Shown: positions 17,401 to 26,081 of the stretch, piece after piece | Layout of the letters: each line of letters begins with the position of its first letter | How positions within the stretch are numbered: the first letter of the stretch is position 1 | IMG/VR virus record: IMGVR_UViG_3300030107_003954 | Location: 1-34,938 of that record | DNA from: a virus | Reading direction: 5' to 3' (one strand) | Length of the DNA: 34,938 nt | Translations under genes and position numbers: made by a program | Notes under the pieces: generated by a model | The model's input: only the letters and a program-made list of their open reading frames with translations | Told to the model about the DNA's origin: nothing | Databases searched by the model: none

Positions 17401-20400
17401 AGGTAAATATGTAATAAATAAAACTCCAGTAAAGGGGACGATAGAAGATATTGAAGATTTTGTGGAACAAGGATATTTAAAATATAAAATTAGTGGTAGA
17501 AATAAAAGTTCAGACTTAATTGGTCCAATTATAAATAAAAATTATAAATTTTCTGATGATATTGTTTATTCAACTATTGGCCCTGTTGTTGACATTGAAG
17601 ATACTAATATGTCAATTAATAATGGCGCGGGGTATGAAGTAGGGCAAACTGCTGCTATGACAATTGATGGTTCAAATAGTCAATTAGCATTGGGAGATAA
17701 TATCTTTACAAGTCAAGGTGAATTAATTGGTGAAGTTACTGCATTTAATAGCACTTCTGTTACTGTTGCAGGTGGAATTTTAGTTAAATTGGCTGATGAT
17801 GATAAAATTTATAGAGCAACTACAACTAAAAATAATATTTCATTTGCTAAGGCTATGTCTGCTAATCCTCATACTGCTACTGTATCAAGTCTTTCGGGTG
17901 CAGCGGATAAAGGAATTGTTTTTAGTGGTGGAAACAGTTTAATTAAATCTAATGGTATTCCTACGACAGAAGGTGCAACTTTACTTAGCACTTCTAGTAA
18001 TTCAAATAGAGATGCATTGGGTTATTCTTTAAATTTACCAGATTCTATACATTTAGATTTACCTTTTTATTCAAAATTGGCCGATGAAATATCTACTACT
18101 GAATATAAAGAACTCCATACTCCTTCCGCTCTTTCAAATTATACCATTATGGGTTTAGAAAAAACTGAAGGAATTACCTCTTTACAATTAATGCCTAATT
18201 CCCCAATTATTATGGGAAGAATTGATGAAAATCCCGAAGACATTAGATTATTAAAAGAAGATTTAATTAATACAAATCTTTCTGTTGAAAAAGATACTAA
18301 TGGTCATGCTGGGTATAATTTAACCTTTGATGCTGATATTTATTCACAAGTGGGAGATGATGGAAGAATAACTGATATAGGGGATGATATTTATAATTCT
18401 GATGGAGAATACATTGGTAGAGTAGTATATAAATCTAAAATTGATGCTAATACTTATAATATTTCTTTTGATAAAATAAGAACAATTAGTCCAAGTGTGG
18501 CTCATAATGGGTTTGCATTATACAGAAGTAATAAACAATATCAACATTTATATTTAGCAAATACTCAAGGTTTAGATGAAGGTGGTAATTTACAATTAGT
18601 TAATTCTACATTAGATAATTCTGGTAAACCTGCTCAATATGCATTTAGTGTATTAGATAATATATTAAATTCAACTATTGACACAAGTTATATTAATAGA
18701 TATAAATCTCAAAACTATAGGTTCTTTAATTTACAAAAAGGAAAACCTAATTCATTAGGGTTTAGGGAATTAGATATTAGTAATTCATCTACGGCTAATA
18801 TAGGTAAATTAAAATATAAAGACTTTTATACTGAGGAATTAGGTCAAATTAATAATTATGCTTTAGCATATAAATATAATCCCGGCGTTAAAAATACAAA
18901 ACTCACAATCAATAATTTTGAAAAGATTTCAGTAAACGCTTATGATAATTTACCCACTCCTAATTTAGGATTAGTTCCAGCAAACGGTAGTGCTTTCCAT
19001 GATTATTTAAGTTCAGATTCAACGCTTTGGGATTTATTAGCGAAATCTTTAATTGATGGTGATTGCGGGGTATTGACATTAACAGGTGATTCAAAAAGTT
19101 TAATAAATATTAACCCTATACAAAAAGTCAAAGATACTTTTAATCATGTTGACCCTAAAGCAACAACATTACATATGTTTAGTATTTCAGATTTATATCC
19201 TGAAAGTAAAAGAAGAGGAAATAATTTAATGAATCAAGTTAGATTATTAACTGATTATAGTTTACTAATTAAAAATAAAACCGGAGAAAGAACGTCAAAT
19301 GTTATTCATAATAATTATAAGGGAACATTACCTGAAAATGATGCGGTTGATGAAAGTTATGAAATAGCAACCATTAATACTTCTTCTCATACCTCTGATG
19401 AAATTAAAAGATTTGGCTTATTAAGATTAATAGAAGTAACTTATGATTGGAGATTTAATTCTGTAGATTTTGAAAACCCTCCTAGTAAAAATAGACAAAT
19501 AGATAATACTCAGTATTATATGAAATATTTACCTATTATTGCAACAGGTGATACAGTTACTGCTATATCTGGAACAACAATTACGTGTGGTGCAGCCGCA
19601 AATAATTGTGTTATTCATGATAGAGTTTATACAAATAAGGGGCATTATATTGGAACTATTTCAGCAATAAATCAAGGTGGAAGTAATACTCAATACACTT
19701 TATCCCAAAATGCTAAATATAATCCGGTTGATGGTGAATATTATACAGGTGCATTATATCGTTCTCAATATGGAAAAAGAAGTGGTGGCGCATATTTGAA
19801 TCCTTGGTCGGGTAGTGGTCCAAATAATTATACAGGACTTACATACGATACTACATTTAATTTTATGAAATATGAAATTTTAGGTAATTCTCAATTAAGC
19901 CAAAATATTCCTTGGGAGGATTCAAGTGATACAAATTACAAGAAAAAGGTAAATCTTCTTAAAGGTTCTATTACAGGTGGAGGCGCAATTAGTGGAACTA
20001 TTTCTGATGTTTATTATGCTATGCAATCTTCACCTTCTAATAAAAGAACTGGTGATATAAATAGTGCTACTGCTGATTATAATGTAATGTTGCCTGCCCA
20101 TTTTAATGTCCCCTCAATCGGGCTTTCAGCATTAACTGGTTGGGCAACTATTACTGATTATTGGAATAGAAGTGATAGTAGCGCAGTAAGCGTAAAAGAA
20201 AAGGGGTTTATTCATTCAGATTCAATTATGAGATTTATTGGTGAAAGAGATACTGTTCATATTGACGACTATGCTGGATTAACAAAAATATCAGGTTATG
20301 CCAATCTTTGGTTTAATTTCCAAGCATTAGTGGTTAGGGGATATACTATTGCTGATACTCATAGTGTTGGTAAGGCTTTACCGGGAATGTCTGGTATTTT

Positions 20401-22783
20401 GGCTAGAACAATAAGAAGAACAAATGGTGGTAGTAATGCATCAACGGCTAGAAGTAATTTCCCTGATTCAATTACAATTAGTTATGATGGAACCAATAAA
20501 TATTGTGACAATAGCGTTTCTGAAAAATCACTAATGGGGATTGATGAAGTTAGAGGCAGCGGCGCACATTTACTTTTTAAACCTGTTTTTTGTTTTAAAG
20601 AAGGAACTCTTGCCCATAATAGTGATGAAGTAGGTGGAACAACAAACAAATTAGTAAATATAATTTCTCCCATAATTGGTGTTACTGTTAGAGTAAATCA
20701 CCCAAGTTCGGGAAGTTACAGTTCAACAGATACTATTGCAATTGATGATGGTGCGGGTAATGCAATAGATTCTGATGGTATTGTTGTAGGAGATAAAATC
20801 TTTAGAAATAATTCAGGAACAGCACACGATTATGTTGGTGTAGTTGAATCCGTAACAGGAACCCAAATTGTATTTGAATCAAATGTAGCAGTAACTTTAG
20901 CGGATAATGATGTATTAAAGGTTTCTAGTTTCGTTTATTCTAATACAAGTTTAGGTGTAAATAGTTCTGCTCAACATAGAATGATTACAATAAGAACAAC
21001 AGACATAGCAACCGCTGAAGAAAGTGCAACAAATAATAATTGGGTAAGACACGCGCCTAATTTAACAGGAAATTATTTAGTATCTAAATCTGGAAAAATA
21101 CATGGCGGAACAAAGGATGACGGAGTTACAGAATTAACTAATGAAGATAAATTATGGCTTAGTTGTTATGATGTTGTTCCTGATAAAATCCATAAAATTG
21201 TTTCTCATACTTGCCGTAATAAAGGTAGGGTTCAATTCCACGATTTAATAATAGATAACGTAAATAGTAATGGTGACTTTAAAGTATGGTATAAATTATT
21301 CAGGCCCGCCCATGTTGCGATAAATGCAGGTTGTCCTAATGAAATAAAACTTAATACTATGAGTTCTAAATATACTAAAAACCCGTTAAGTAAAAACAAA
21401 ACATTTTTAGATGATGTAGCAAGTTGGTCTTATCATAGTAAAGATAAGGATGATTATGCTAATGTTGGTCGGGCGAAATATGATAGTAGCGGTAATATTG
21501 ATTCAGCAAGTAGAAAAATGGATTACAATGAAGCAGCATTATCTATGTATTTAGTAGTTGATTCTGATGCGAGTAATTACACTTCTAGTGCAGATTATTC
21601 ATTTTTAGAACATAGAAAACATAATACTTATTTCCAAGAAAATTCTATATTTAGTTTAGGTACAACATATGAAATTGGTATAACTGATGGTAGAAATAAA
21701 CAAAAAATGACAATGACTCCACTTTCTAGAATAAATGGAACTTATCTTAAATTTGATGGAAATATGCCAACTATTAGCGGCTTAGCATCAATAGGAGAAA
21801 TTATTACTTTAACAACAGGTTCACCAATTAGCACAGATAATCCAGAATCTGCTAGAATAGGTTCAACTGTTACAATATCAAGTGAAGCAGAAGATATTAT
21901 TAAAGATATATTACATACAAATAACATTACATATACTAAATTCCCTAAAGAATACCCTTACTATGTTGCGCCAAATATACAGGGTGCTGATATTAATAGT
22001 ACTATTAAATTCTTGGCAGCATTTAAAAATAAAGATATAATTATAGATGTAGATGAGATTAAATTACAATCCAAATCTTCGGGATTAAGAAAAACAAATG
22101 TTGAATTAAACACAAAGAGTAATAAAATCCATGTAATTTCAGTAAAAAGTAAAAAATCTTCATTTGGTTTCTACAACCATGTAACAGTATATGGTAATGG
22201 AGTAAAAGCAGTTAAACAAGATTCTAGAAGTATTAAAAAAGTAGGTAAAAAGAGTTTAGAAAGATATGATGACCATTTATTGAGTAAAGCCGAAGTCGAA
22301 GATAAGGCTAGAGTGTTATTAACTCAACATAATTTATCAAATCAACATTTAGAAATAGAAGTATTTGATAAGAATATAGGTTTAATTAAACCGGGCGACA
22401 TAATAATGGTAAATATGCCAGATGAACAAATTGAAGTAGATTCTTATATGGTCTTTGAAATGTTACATAATAGTGGTGGAACTGTAACTTTACAATTAGG
22501 AAGATATAGACAGGGTTTAGAAACAACTTTAGCCGAAATGCTAACACAAAATAAAAAGACAGTTTCTAAATTTAGAGGAAGTAAATTCAAATCACCTGCA
22601 ATTATTGAAAGTTTCACTGATTCTGTTAAAATAAAGCCAGTAAGACTTATAGTAAACAAAATAACAACATTAGGTGGCGGCAATTTCGTTGGGTTTAATA
22701 CCCTGCTTGGCTTCTCAACTTACATGGGGATGGCCTCAAGCACTACTACTAACATTCTCAATAAAGATTTAACAGGTGATTAA
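14477..22783 (+). CDS. Giant baseplate hub / tail fibre fusion protein (2768 residues)
   Basis: The largest gene of the window. Hub-like parts (gp27/gpD type) are recognisable but scattered: SSIEVMESADGLSSYAELNI near residue 720, a stretch with YLKYKISGRNKSSDLIGPII near 1005-1025, and the C-terminal 250 residues with YNHVTVYGNGVKAVKQD, a helix of A-rich repeats and GLIKPGDIIMVNMPDEQIEV. Inserted among them are at least six copies of the shared beta module, one E1-FCCH-like module (coding about 15775-15985, VAHNFSVGDEVNI) and one module with the pattern VKIGSEIIRYT...RGFLSTTAATHSVGAIV (about 14980-15150). The start follows AGGAGG by six bases. The hub core caps the tail tube; the added modules probably form host-contacting or structural extensions. 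Confidence 0.7.
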   Translation: MTRTHINDNYSKLFIMSKGFAPGPNPDTTNYDDAYNNVPVNPLIICNGGKLNLTNVLINNGSGYAQGASTTLAVDGDSAKEHFQKGDRVWAFGTPMSLVGIVDSVTDVQITLNAPNATILSNNDTLYTERNYVACYEIRKTKQDPVNSASHSATLMAAISATNQTTITVSNIDTFTSTGVVKIGSEIIRYTSINNNDLVLSTSSYRGFLSTTAATHSVGAIVYQLGNPYGTEALNMKGVSNSETYPLLNRVYPNDNNPKTSFENIGFTKGHKIKSYSGITPFDSGINAAATYAASETNAITVSADPTTTFDIGDTIFLTGNVAIGEVSALTASPHKIYLTTNNHVAISNTADIFVGGKGLLLPSTLIDDYDHFVLLHSDDAKKHHFAKITSITSDDIMGDSFEFSPVYGSELSKGVTYSIYKGPKVEKELSITSVTNANPAVFTTSVAHNFSVGDEVNITDCNATTYDSFNLINGKHTITAVSSSTQFTISNAVNGNLRTSGTGNKGKVTLISPVVAVGYGLYGARTSINPADGTDKTHPVFFNEYGSDSDTSDGTGNAKDSRHIGMTYINAPLFYFYNDRLKNKNQLDNSSKYKLNYSRSNGLQETHYQRCFLTQEGKGTIITDYSKYGMEATVNDILRDKDAINKSVQSIEHYNETKNTAYSVDLSDWQECFVNVNRSNKDLARSTETTNHSFTGPTRYLHFDNSPVQTNSIPELSSIEVMESADGLSSYAELNIVDTKKIYGSKIKRFDPFTLNKVLDSGNISREYNIILPGLATATLGGTQLVVDYLEYNMDLRAILKYGDEYEIIKVGDYYYMPTSIAAPNSSGGTGFYYSQTITIGAYRKYDSAKWSYPSSRTIQETLTGSPLLRKSWGPITNTLLTPTLDIDTFANFTNIGEINQTVELTFGNTPLSLKSEARLNKMKLKLIDGSSNGYEFDIEYGDGRLKFIKLENQRPQMYNAEYQLDANILDYYTGKYVINKTPVKGTIEDIEDFVEQGYLKYKISGRNKSSDLIGPIINKNYKFSDDIVYSTIGPVVDIEDTNMSINNGAGYEVGQTAAMTIDGSNSQLALGDNIFTSQGELIGEVTAFNSTSVTVAGGILVKLADDDKIYRATTTKNNISFAKAMSANPHTATVSSLSGAADKGIVFSGGNSLIKSNGIPTTEGATLLSTSSNSNRDALGYSLNLPDSIHLDLPFYSKLADEISTTEYKELHTPSALSNYTIMGLEKTEGITSLQLMPNSPIIMGRIDENPEDIRLLKEDLINTNLSVEKDTNGHAGYNLTFDADIYSQVGDDGRITDIGDDIYNSDGEYIGRVVYKSKIDANTYNISFDKIRTISPSVAHNGFALYRSNKQYQHLYLANTQGLDEGGNLQLVNSTLDNSGKPAQYAFSVLDNILNSTIDTSYINRYKSQNYRFFNLQKGKPNSLGFRELDISNSSTANIGKLKYKDFYTEELGQINNYALAYKYNPGVKNTKLTINNFEKISVNAYDNLPTPNLGLVPANGSAFHDYLSSDSTLWDLLAKSLIDGDCGVLTLTGDSKSLININPIQKVKDTFNHVDPKATTLHMFSISDLYPESKRRGNNLMNQVRLLTDYSLLIKNKTGERTSNVIHNNYKGTLPENDAVDESYEIATINTSSHTSDEIKRFGLLRLIEVTYDWRFNSVDFENPPSKNRQIDNTQYYMKYLPIIATGDTVTAISGTTITCGAAANNCVIHDRVYTNKGHYIGTISAINQGGSNTQYTLSQNAKYNPVDGEYYTGALYRSQYGKRSGGAYLNPWSGSGPNNYTGLTYDTTFNFMKYEILGNSQLSQNIPWEDSSDTNYKKKVNLLKGSITGGGAISGTISDVYYAMQSSPSNKRTGDINSATADYNVMLPAHFNVPSIGLSALTGWATITDYWNRSDSSAVSVKEKGFIHSDSIMRFIGERDTVHIDDYAGLTKISGYANLWFNFQALVVRGYTIADTHSVGKALPGMSGILARTIRRTNGGSNASTARSNFPDSITISYDGTNKYCDNSVSEKSLMGIDEVRGSGAHLLFKPVFCFKEGTLAHNSDEVGGTTNKLVNIISPIIGVTVRVNHPSSGSYSSTDTIAIDDGAGNAIDSDGIVVGDKIFRNNSGTAHDYVGVVESVTGTQIVFESNVAVTLADNDVLKVSSFVYSNTSLGVNSSAQHRMITIRTTDIATAEESATNNNWVRHAPNLTGNYLVSKSGKIHGGTKDDGVTELTNEDKLWLSCYDVVPDKIHKIVSHTCRNKGRVQFHDLIIDNVNSNGDFKVWYKLFRPAHVAINAGCPNEIKLNTMSSKYTKNPLSKNKTFLDDVASWSYHSKDKDDYANVGRAKYDSSGNIDSASRKMDYNEAALSMYLVVDSDASNYTSSADYSFLEHRKHNTYFQENSIFSLGTTYEIGITDGRNKQKMTMTPLSRINGTYLKFDGNMPTISGLASIGEIITLTTGSPISTDNPESARIGSTVTISSEAEDIIKDILHTNNITYTKFPKEYPYYVAPNIQGADINSTIKFLAAFKNKDIIIDVDEIKLQSKSSGLRKTNVELNTKSNKIHVISVKSKKSSFGFYNHVTVYGNGVKAVKQDSRSIKKVGKKSLERYDDHLLSKAEVEDKARVLLTQHNLSNQHLEIEVFDKNIGLIKPGDIIMVNMPDEQIEVDSYMVFEMLHNSGGTVTLQLGRYRQGLETTLAEMLTQNKKTVSKFRGSKFKSPAIIESFTDSVKIKPVRLIVNKITTLGGGNFVGFNTLLGFSTYMGMASSTTTNILNKDLTGD

Positions 22784-22785
22784 TG

Positions 22786-23190
22786 ATGATAACAGGTAAA
22801 GCAAAACGAAAAGTGGCTCTATTTTTGAAAGAGTTCTATAATAAAGCAAATGTAGGTAATGGTGGAAATTCAACAGGCCAAGATGCAAATGAATTAGATA
22901 TTCCCTTATTAACGACAAGAAAGACAACAGGTAATTCTGAATCATTTGGTAGTGCAGTAGATTTTGCTGTAACATTTACTGGGGCAGAAGTTCAAGGAAA
23001 CACAATTAGAGAGTTTGGTGTATTTAGTGAATCAATGCCCACCGATTCTGAAATGTCCGAGATTGGAGATGGTTCATGGAATTCAGGTAATAGTGATACA
23101 ACGATGTTATCAAGAGTTCATTTTGATGCATTAGGACCATTTTCAGTAAATGATTCTCTTGAATTTATTTTAGTGGTGGAGGTCGAGTAA
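22786..23190 (+). CDS. Fibre-type baseplate protein
   Basis: A 134-residue protein with the pattern common to small phage tail-fibre-associated proteins: an N-terminal helix (ITGKAKRKVALFLKEFYNKA), a variable Gly/Asn loop, and then strands leading to TIREFGVFSE, TMLSRVHFDALGPF and a final strand SLEFILVVEVE. The start at 22786 is preferred to the adjacent ATG at 22783 because it is five bases from GGTGAT rather than two. It ends one base before the large fibre gene, with which it is presumably co-expressed. The family call is by pattern only. Confidence 0.55.
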   Translation: MITGKAKRKVALFLKEFYNKANVGNGGNSTGQDANELDIPLLTTRKTTGNSESFGSAVDFAVTFTGAEVQGNTIREFGVFSESMPTDSEMSEIGDGSWNSGNSDTTMLSRVHFDALGPFSVNDSLEFILVVEVE

Positions 23191-23191
23191 T

Positions 23192-24685
23192 ATGGTAAAT
23201 TTTACAAATATAGGAAGAATAGCAAAATTTAGTTCATCTAATGAAACTGTTGGTTTAGTGGATGGTGTAGATGCCATACATTCTGGAATAATTAAAGCAG
23301 TTGAGGCTTGGGCGCAAGGAAATTATTTAATTCAATCAGGTGACTTAGTAACAAGTACAGGTTCTTCAAGAACAAATTTTACATTAAATTTAGATGGAGT
23401 TTCAGTTAGCAATATTATTTATTCATCCAATGGTGAAATTAAAACTCTTACAGGGGGAATTTCAAGAGAATCTGCTGCTGACCCTGATGGTAGTAATGAT
23501 AGATATGATTGGATTGTAATTCAACCTTCTGATGGAACATTAAGAATTAGACAGGGAACTGCGGCAGACCCTCCTACTTGTCCTGATTTAACAATAGACG
23601 ATATTCCTGTTGCATTAGTTAAATTTGCTGGAGGCTCTACTGCTAATACTGCAACAAGACCTGTTCAAAAATTTATGTTAAATATTGATAATCAATTTGT
23701 TGGAATTGGTGATGATGGTGGTACAGGTGGCAAATTTGTAGAATCAATGTCTATTAAAAGTGCAAGTGGTGTAACAACAATTGAAAATAAAGTAGCCGAT
23801 GCAGATATGTTATTCAAAGTAAATGATGGTGGAGTTTCAACAGAAATCGCAAGATTGGTTGCTGCAACATCAACTCTAAGACTTGCTTCAGGTAAAAAAT
23901 TAGAATTTGCAGATGCAGGAGAATATATTTCAGGAAATGGAACAGATTTAACTATTGCATCAGGCGGTGATATTGCATTAAATCCAACAGGAGGAGATGT
24001 AACTATTTCAGATGATACTACGAATAAACCTATATTAGCATTAACAAATACAACAAATGATGCAACAAGTCCTGCTATTGAATTTTACAATAATAGGTCA
24101 TCAGGTTATTCTGATGCTGATACCGCAGGTTTATTAAAATTCTTTGCTGATGACGACGGTGCTGCAAAAACAGAAGTTGCAAGAATTACAGCGAGAATTG
24201 ATGATGTTACAGGTGGACAAGAAGAAGGTTCATTGGCTTTTTCTGTTGCTGAATATGATGGCACATTAACCGAAGCAGTTAGAATTGCAGGTCAAGCGAC
24301 AAATGGTTTAATTTATACAGGAATTGCAACTTCAGCACCAAAGTCTACTTTACACGTTAATGGTTCAATTAATACAGGATGGCTTGAAGCAACAGGAACC
24401 GTTGCGGCGGCAGTTACAAACTTATGTAATTCAATTATTGCCAATTCTAGTGGTGCATTTACTATCAATTTACCAGCATTAGCAGATATTGGAAGTGGTA
24501 GATTATTATATGTAGCAAATCATAATGGTGGTGCGGCAACTTTAGATGGAAATAGTTCTGAAACTATTTCTGTTCCGGGAGGTGCAAATGCAACTTATTC
24601 AGTAGGTGGAGGAGAATGGGTTAAAATAGTTTCAGATTCTTCAACCCCTACATGGTGGTTACTCTCTAAAGGAAATCTAATGTGA
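23192..24685 (+). CDS. Tail fibre / receptor-binding protein candidate
   Basis: The 497-residue protein ends the late operon, the usual place of receptor-binding fibres. It has an N-terminal domain (about 1-170) with strands such as YDWIVIQPSDGTLRIRQ and DDIPVALVKFAGG, a long repetitive beta section rich in Ser, Thr, Gly and Ala (IASGGDIALNPTGGDVTISD), and a C-terminal domain with TINLPALADIGSGRLLYVAN and WWLLSKG. The repetitive middle resembles fibre shafts built from short beta repeats. No chaperone or peptidase domain is evident. The purine-rich end of the preceding gene supplies the ribosome binding site. Confidence 0.65.
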   Translation: MVNFTNIGRIAKFSSSNETVGLVDGVDAIHSGIIKAVEAWAQGNYLIQSGDLVTSTGSSRTNFTLNLDGVSVSNIIYSSNGEIKTLTGGISRESAADPDGSNDRYDWIVIQPSDGTLRIRQGTAADPPTCPDLTIDDIPVALVKFAGGSTANTATRPVQKFMLNIDNQFVGIGDDGGTGGKFVESMSIKSASGVTTIENKVADADMLFKVNDGGVSTEIARLVAATSTLRLASGKKLEFADAGEYISGNGTDLTIASGGDIALNPTGGDVTISDDTTNKPILALTNTTNDATSPAIEFYNNRSSGYSDADTAGLLKFFADDDGAAKTEVARITARIDDVTGGQEEGSLAFSVAEYDGTLTEAVRIAGQATNGLIYTGIATSAPKSTLHVNGSINTGWLEATGTVAAAVTNLCNSIIANSSGAFTINLPALADIGSGRLLYVANHNGGAATLDGNSSETISVPGGANATYSVGGGEWVKIVSDSSTPTWWLLSKGNLM

Positions 24686-24694
24686 AATTAGATT
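24674..24694 (+). terminator. Hairpin at the end of the late operon
   Basis: AATCTAA (24674-24680) and TTAGATT (24688-24694) form a perfect seven-base stem with a seven-base loop that contains the stop codon of the fibre gene. It is followed by A-rich rather than T-rich sequence, so it may protect the 3' end of the message or act on the opposite strand, where TTTTT precedes it. Confidence 0.45.
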
Positions 24695-24699
24695 AAAAA

Positions 24700-24880
24700 G
24701 CCAACCATGTGCGTCCCCTCTACGGGCCGTTCAAATTGGTAGTAGTAGGTGGACAACCCCCGATTCAAAGAATGCGCTTACAGGGCATCCCTGACCCCTC
24801 TAAGGGGCAAATCTGAAGGGGTTCAAATGGTCGAAATCAACCCATCAAAATGTTGTAAGAAAACGGACCCAAAATATAAC
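24700..24880. other. GC-rich structured intergenic element with a duplicated motif
   Basis: Between the two converging operons the base composition changes sharply. Two adjacent hairpins, CAGGG-CAT-CCCTG (24781-24793) and CCCCT-CTA-AGGGG (24795-24807), lie back to back. A motif CCCCTCTA(C/A)GGG followed by GTTCAAAT(T)GGT occurs twice, at 24715-24740 and in expanded form at 24795-24832. No reading frame with a ribosome binding site is seen. It could encode a small structured RNA or be a protein-binding or replication site; the sequence does not decide between these. Confidence 0.5.
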
Positions 24881-24883
24881 ATT

Positions 24884-24905
24884 GTTAAAAATTGAAAAAA
24901 AATTT
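24884..24905 (-). terminator. T-rich terminator of the replication operon
   Basis: Read on the minus strand, the last gene's stop is followed at once by AAATTTTTTTTCAATTTTT. Eight and then five thymines in a row match the oligo-T termination signals used by archaeal RNA polymerase. No stem is needed or seen. Confidence 0.65.
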
Positions 24906-25091
24906 TTAGGCCGATGAAGCCTTAACTTCACCGACCTGTAAATTGGGGTTATGTTGGGTATTGGTCCAAAGACCAAAGCATTCTCGGCATTCCCATATTT
25001 TGATTGAATCTGCCGACCCAACATAAACCCCTATAATCCGTTTAGGAATTGTTTTTAATTCGCAAAACGGACATTTTACTCTTAATCCCAT
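24906..25091 (-). CDS. Small zinc ribbon protein
   Basis: A 61-residue protein with two CxxC knuckles, C7-x2-C10 (VKCPFCELK) and C35-x2-C38 (WECRECFGLW), the layout of a zinc ribbon. It may bind nucleic acid or act as a small transcription-type factor; nothing more specific is visible. The start at 25091 lies three bases after the stop of the preceding membrane protein gene and is preceded by GGAAGGAAG. It is the last gene of the replication operon. Confidence 0.65.
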   Translation of the reverse strand: MGLRVKCPFCELKTIPKRIIGVYVGSADSIKIWECRECFGLWTNTQHNPNLQVGEVKASSA

Positions 25092-25094
25092 TTA

Positions 25095-25247
25095 TTATCT
25101 TCCTTCCTTTCTCACCTTATTCATAATATTTTCCATATATTCTTCAATAGTATCTTCTGTTATATTACTTTGCCCAAAAGCAGCAAAGAACAATAAAGTA
25201 ATTATTACCATAAAGATAAGCCATGCAAATACTTCGCCTGTTTCCAT
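25095..25247 (-). CDS. 50-residue single-pass membrane protein
   Basis: A short gene between the exonuclease and the zinc ribbon gene. The start at 25245-25247 follows GGTGA by five bases and the frame ends with two successive TAA codons at 25092-25097. The product has a short N-terminus, one strong hydrophobic helix (FAWLIFMVIITLLFFAAF) and an acidic to basic amphipathic tail. It is unrelated by eye to known families. Its size would allow a holin-like or membrane-anchoring role, but no partner gene such as an endolysin is seen here. Confidence 0.6.
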   Translation of the reverse strand: METGEVFAWLIFMVIITLLFFAAFGQSNITEDTIEEYMENIMNKVRKEGR

Positions 25248-25252
25248 TTTTT

Positions 25253-25846
25253 TCACCATTCCATTTTTAATTCAACATCCTTCCCTTGCTCTATACTAAA
25301 CGCCTTTACTACATTATCTAATCCATGATTATACAAATCATATACTAATTTACAATCCTTTAAACAATAATCTACTACTGTTTGATATTCACCTGCTTTC
25401 CACATTGAGGGGGCCATAATACTCTCTAAAGATTTTGTTTCGCCTAAAGTATTATCCACTAAATTTTGTAAAGGGATTCTTTCTCCATGTTGTTTAACTA
25501 TTTCTTTACTAGTATCAATATATTGACCTTCATTTAAAAACTTTCTAACACAATAAATATCTAAAGAATCTCTAAGAACAGGTAAATCAAATGCAACAAT
25601 ATTATGTCCTAACAATTTCTCTCCAGATTTAAATATATCATCTAAATCATATTTTAATTGTCTTAAAGGTAAAACTTGCATATCAGATTTAGCAATTATT
25701 TTATCAACCAATTTTTCTTCTACATATGCTTTTCCAATAGTTCCATCCCACGTTGCCACCGTCGAGATAAGAAACATATGCGTATTTCCCCATCCTCCAA
25801 TTTCTGTCGAAAGGTTTTTAGTTTCAATATCAATTGCTATCACCAT
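25253..25846 (-). CDS. DEDDy-type 3'-5' exonuclease (RNase H fold)
   Basis: The 197-residue protein has the three exonuclease motifs: Exo I D6-x-E8 (AIDIETK), Exo II with D87 (GHNIVAFDLPVL) and Exo III Y160-x3-D164 (YCLKDCKL). The acidic quartet binds two metal ions and cleaves single-stranded DNA or RNA from the 3' end. The polymerase in this operon retains its own exonuclease domain, so this enzyme probably acts in repair, recombination or end processing rather than replacing proofreading. The ATG at 25846 is favoured by GTGA five bases upstream; a GTG at 25855 would add three residues. Confidence 0.85.
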   Translation of the reverse strand: MVIAIDIETKNLSTEIGGWGNTHMFLISTVATWDGTIGKAYVEEKLVDKIIAKSDMQVLPLRQLKYDLDDIFKSGEKLLGHNIVAFDLPVLRDSLDIYCVRKFLNEGQYIDTSKEIVKQHGERIPLQNLVDNTLGETKSLESIMAPSMWKAGEYQTVVDYCLKDCKLVYDLYNHGLDNVVKAFSIEQGKDVELKMEW

Positions 25847-25847
25847 A

Positions 25848-26081
25848 TCATTCACTACCGCTATTGCCCCAAAGTTTATTTAATTGCTTTTCATCACCTT
25901 TCATATCAGGCATATCAAACGTGGGTTTGACCAAGAAAAACACTAAATTAGTTCCTGCTACATTTACGGTAGAAGCGGGATACCAACCTTGTTCCCCTCT
26001 TGCATTTAATTGTTCTATAATTTGCTTTGGGCCTTTATTTACATCAAAAATGATATAATCTGTTTCATACGTTACTTTCAT
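25848..26081 (-). CDS. DUF4177-like small protein
   Basis: A 77-residue protein whose core resembles the DUF4177 pattern: an opening strand (YETDYIIFDV), a helix (IIEQLNARGEQGW), and a closing strand (NLVFFLVKP). The function of this fold is not established. A GGAGG sits upstream of the start, and the gene overlaps the ends of both neighbours, the AAA+ ATPase before it and the exonuclease after it by a few bases. No catalytic residues can be suggested. Confidence 0.55.
   Translation of the reverse strand: MKVTYETDYIIFDVNKGPKQIIEQLNARGEQGWYPASTVNVAGTNLVFFLVKPTFDMPDMKGDEKQLNKLWGNSGSE

Noticed and set aside
24700-24850. Possible tRNA in the GC-rich intergenic stretch (GTTCAAAT looks like a T-loop)
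   Set aside because: The bases on either side of the TTCAAAT do not pair as a T-stem, and no acceptor or anticodon arm of correct size can be drawn.
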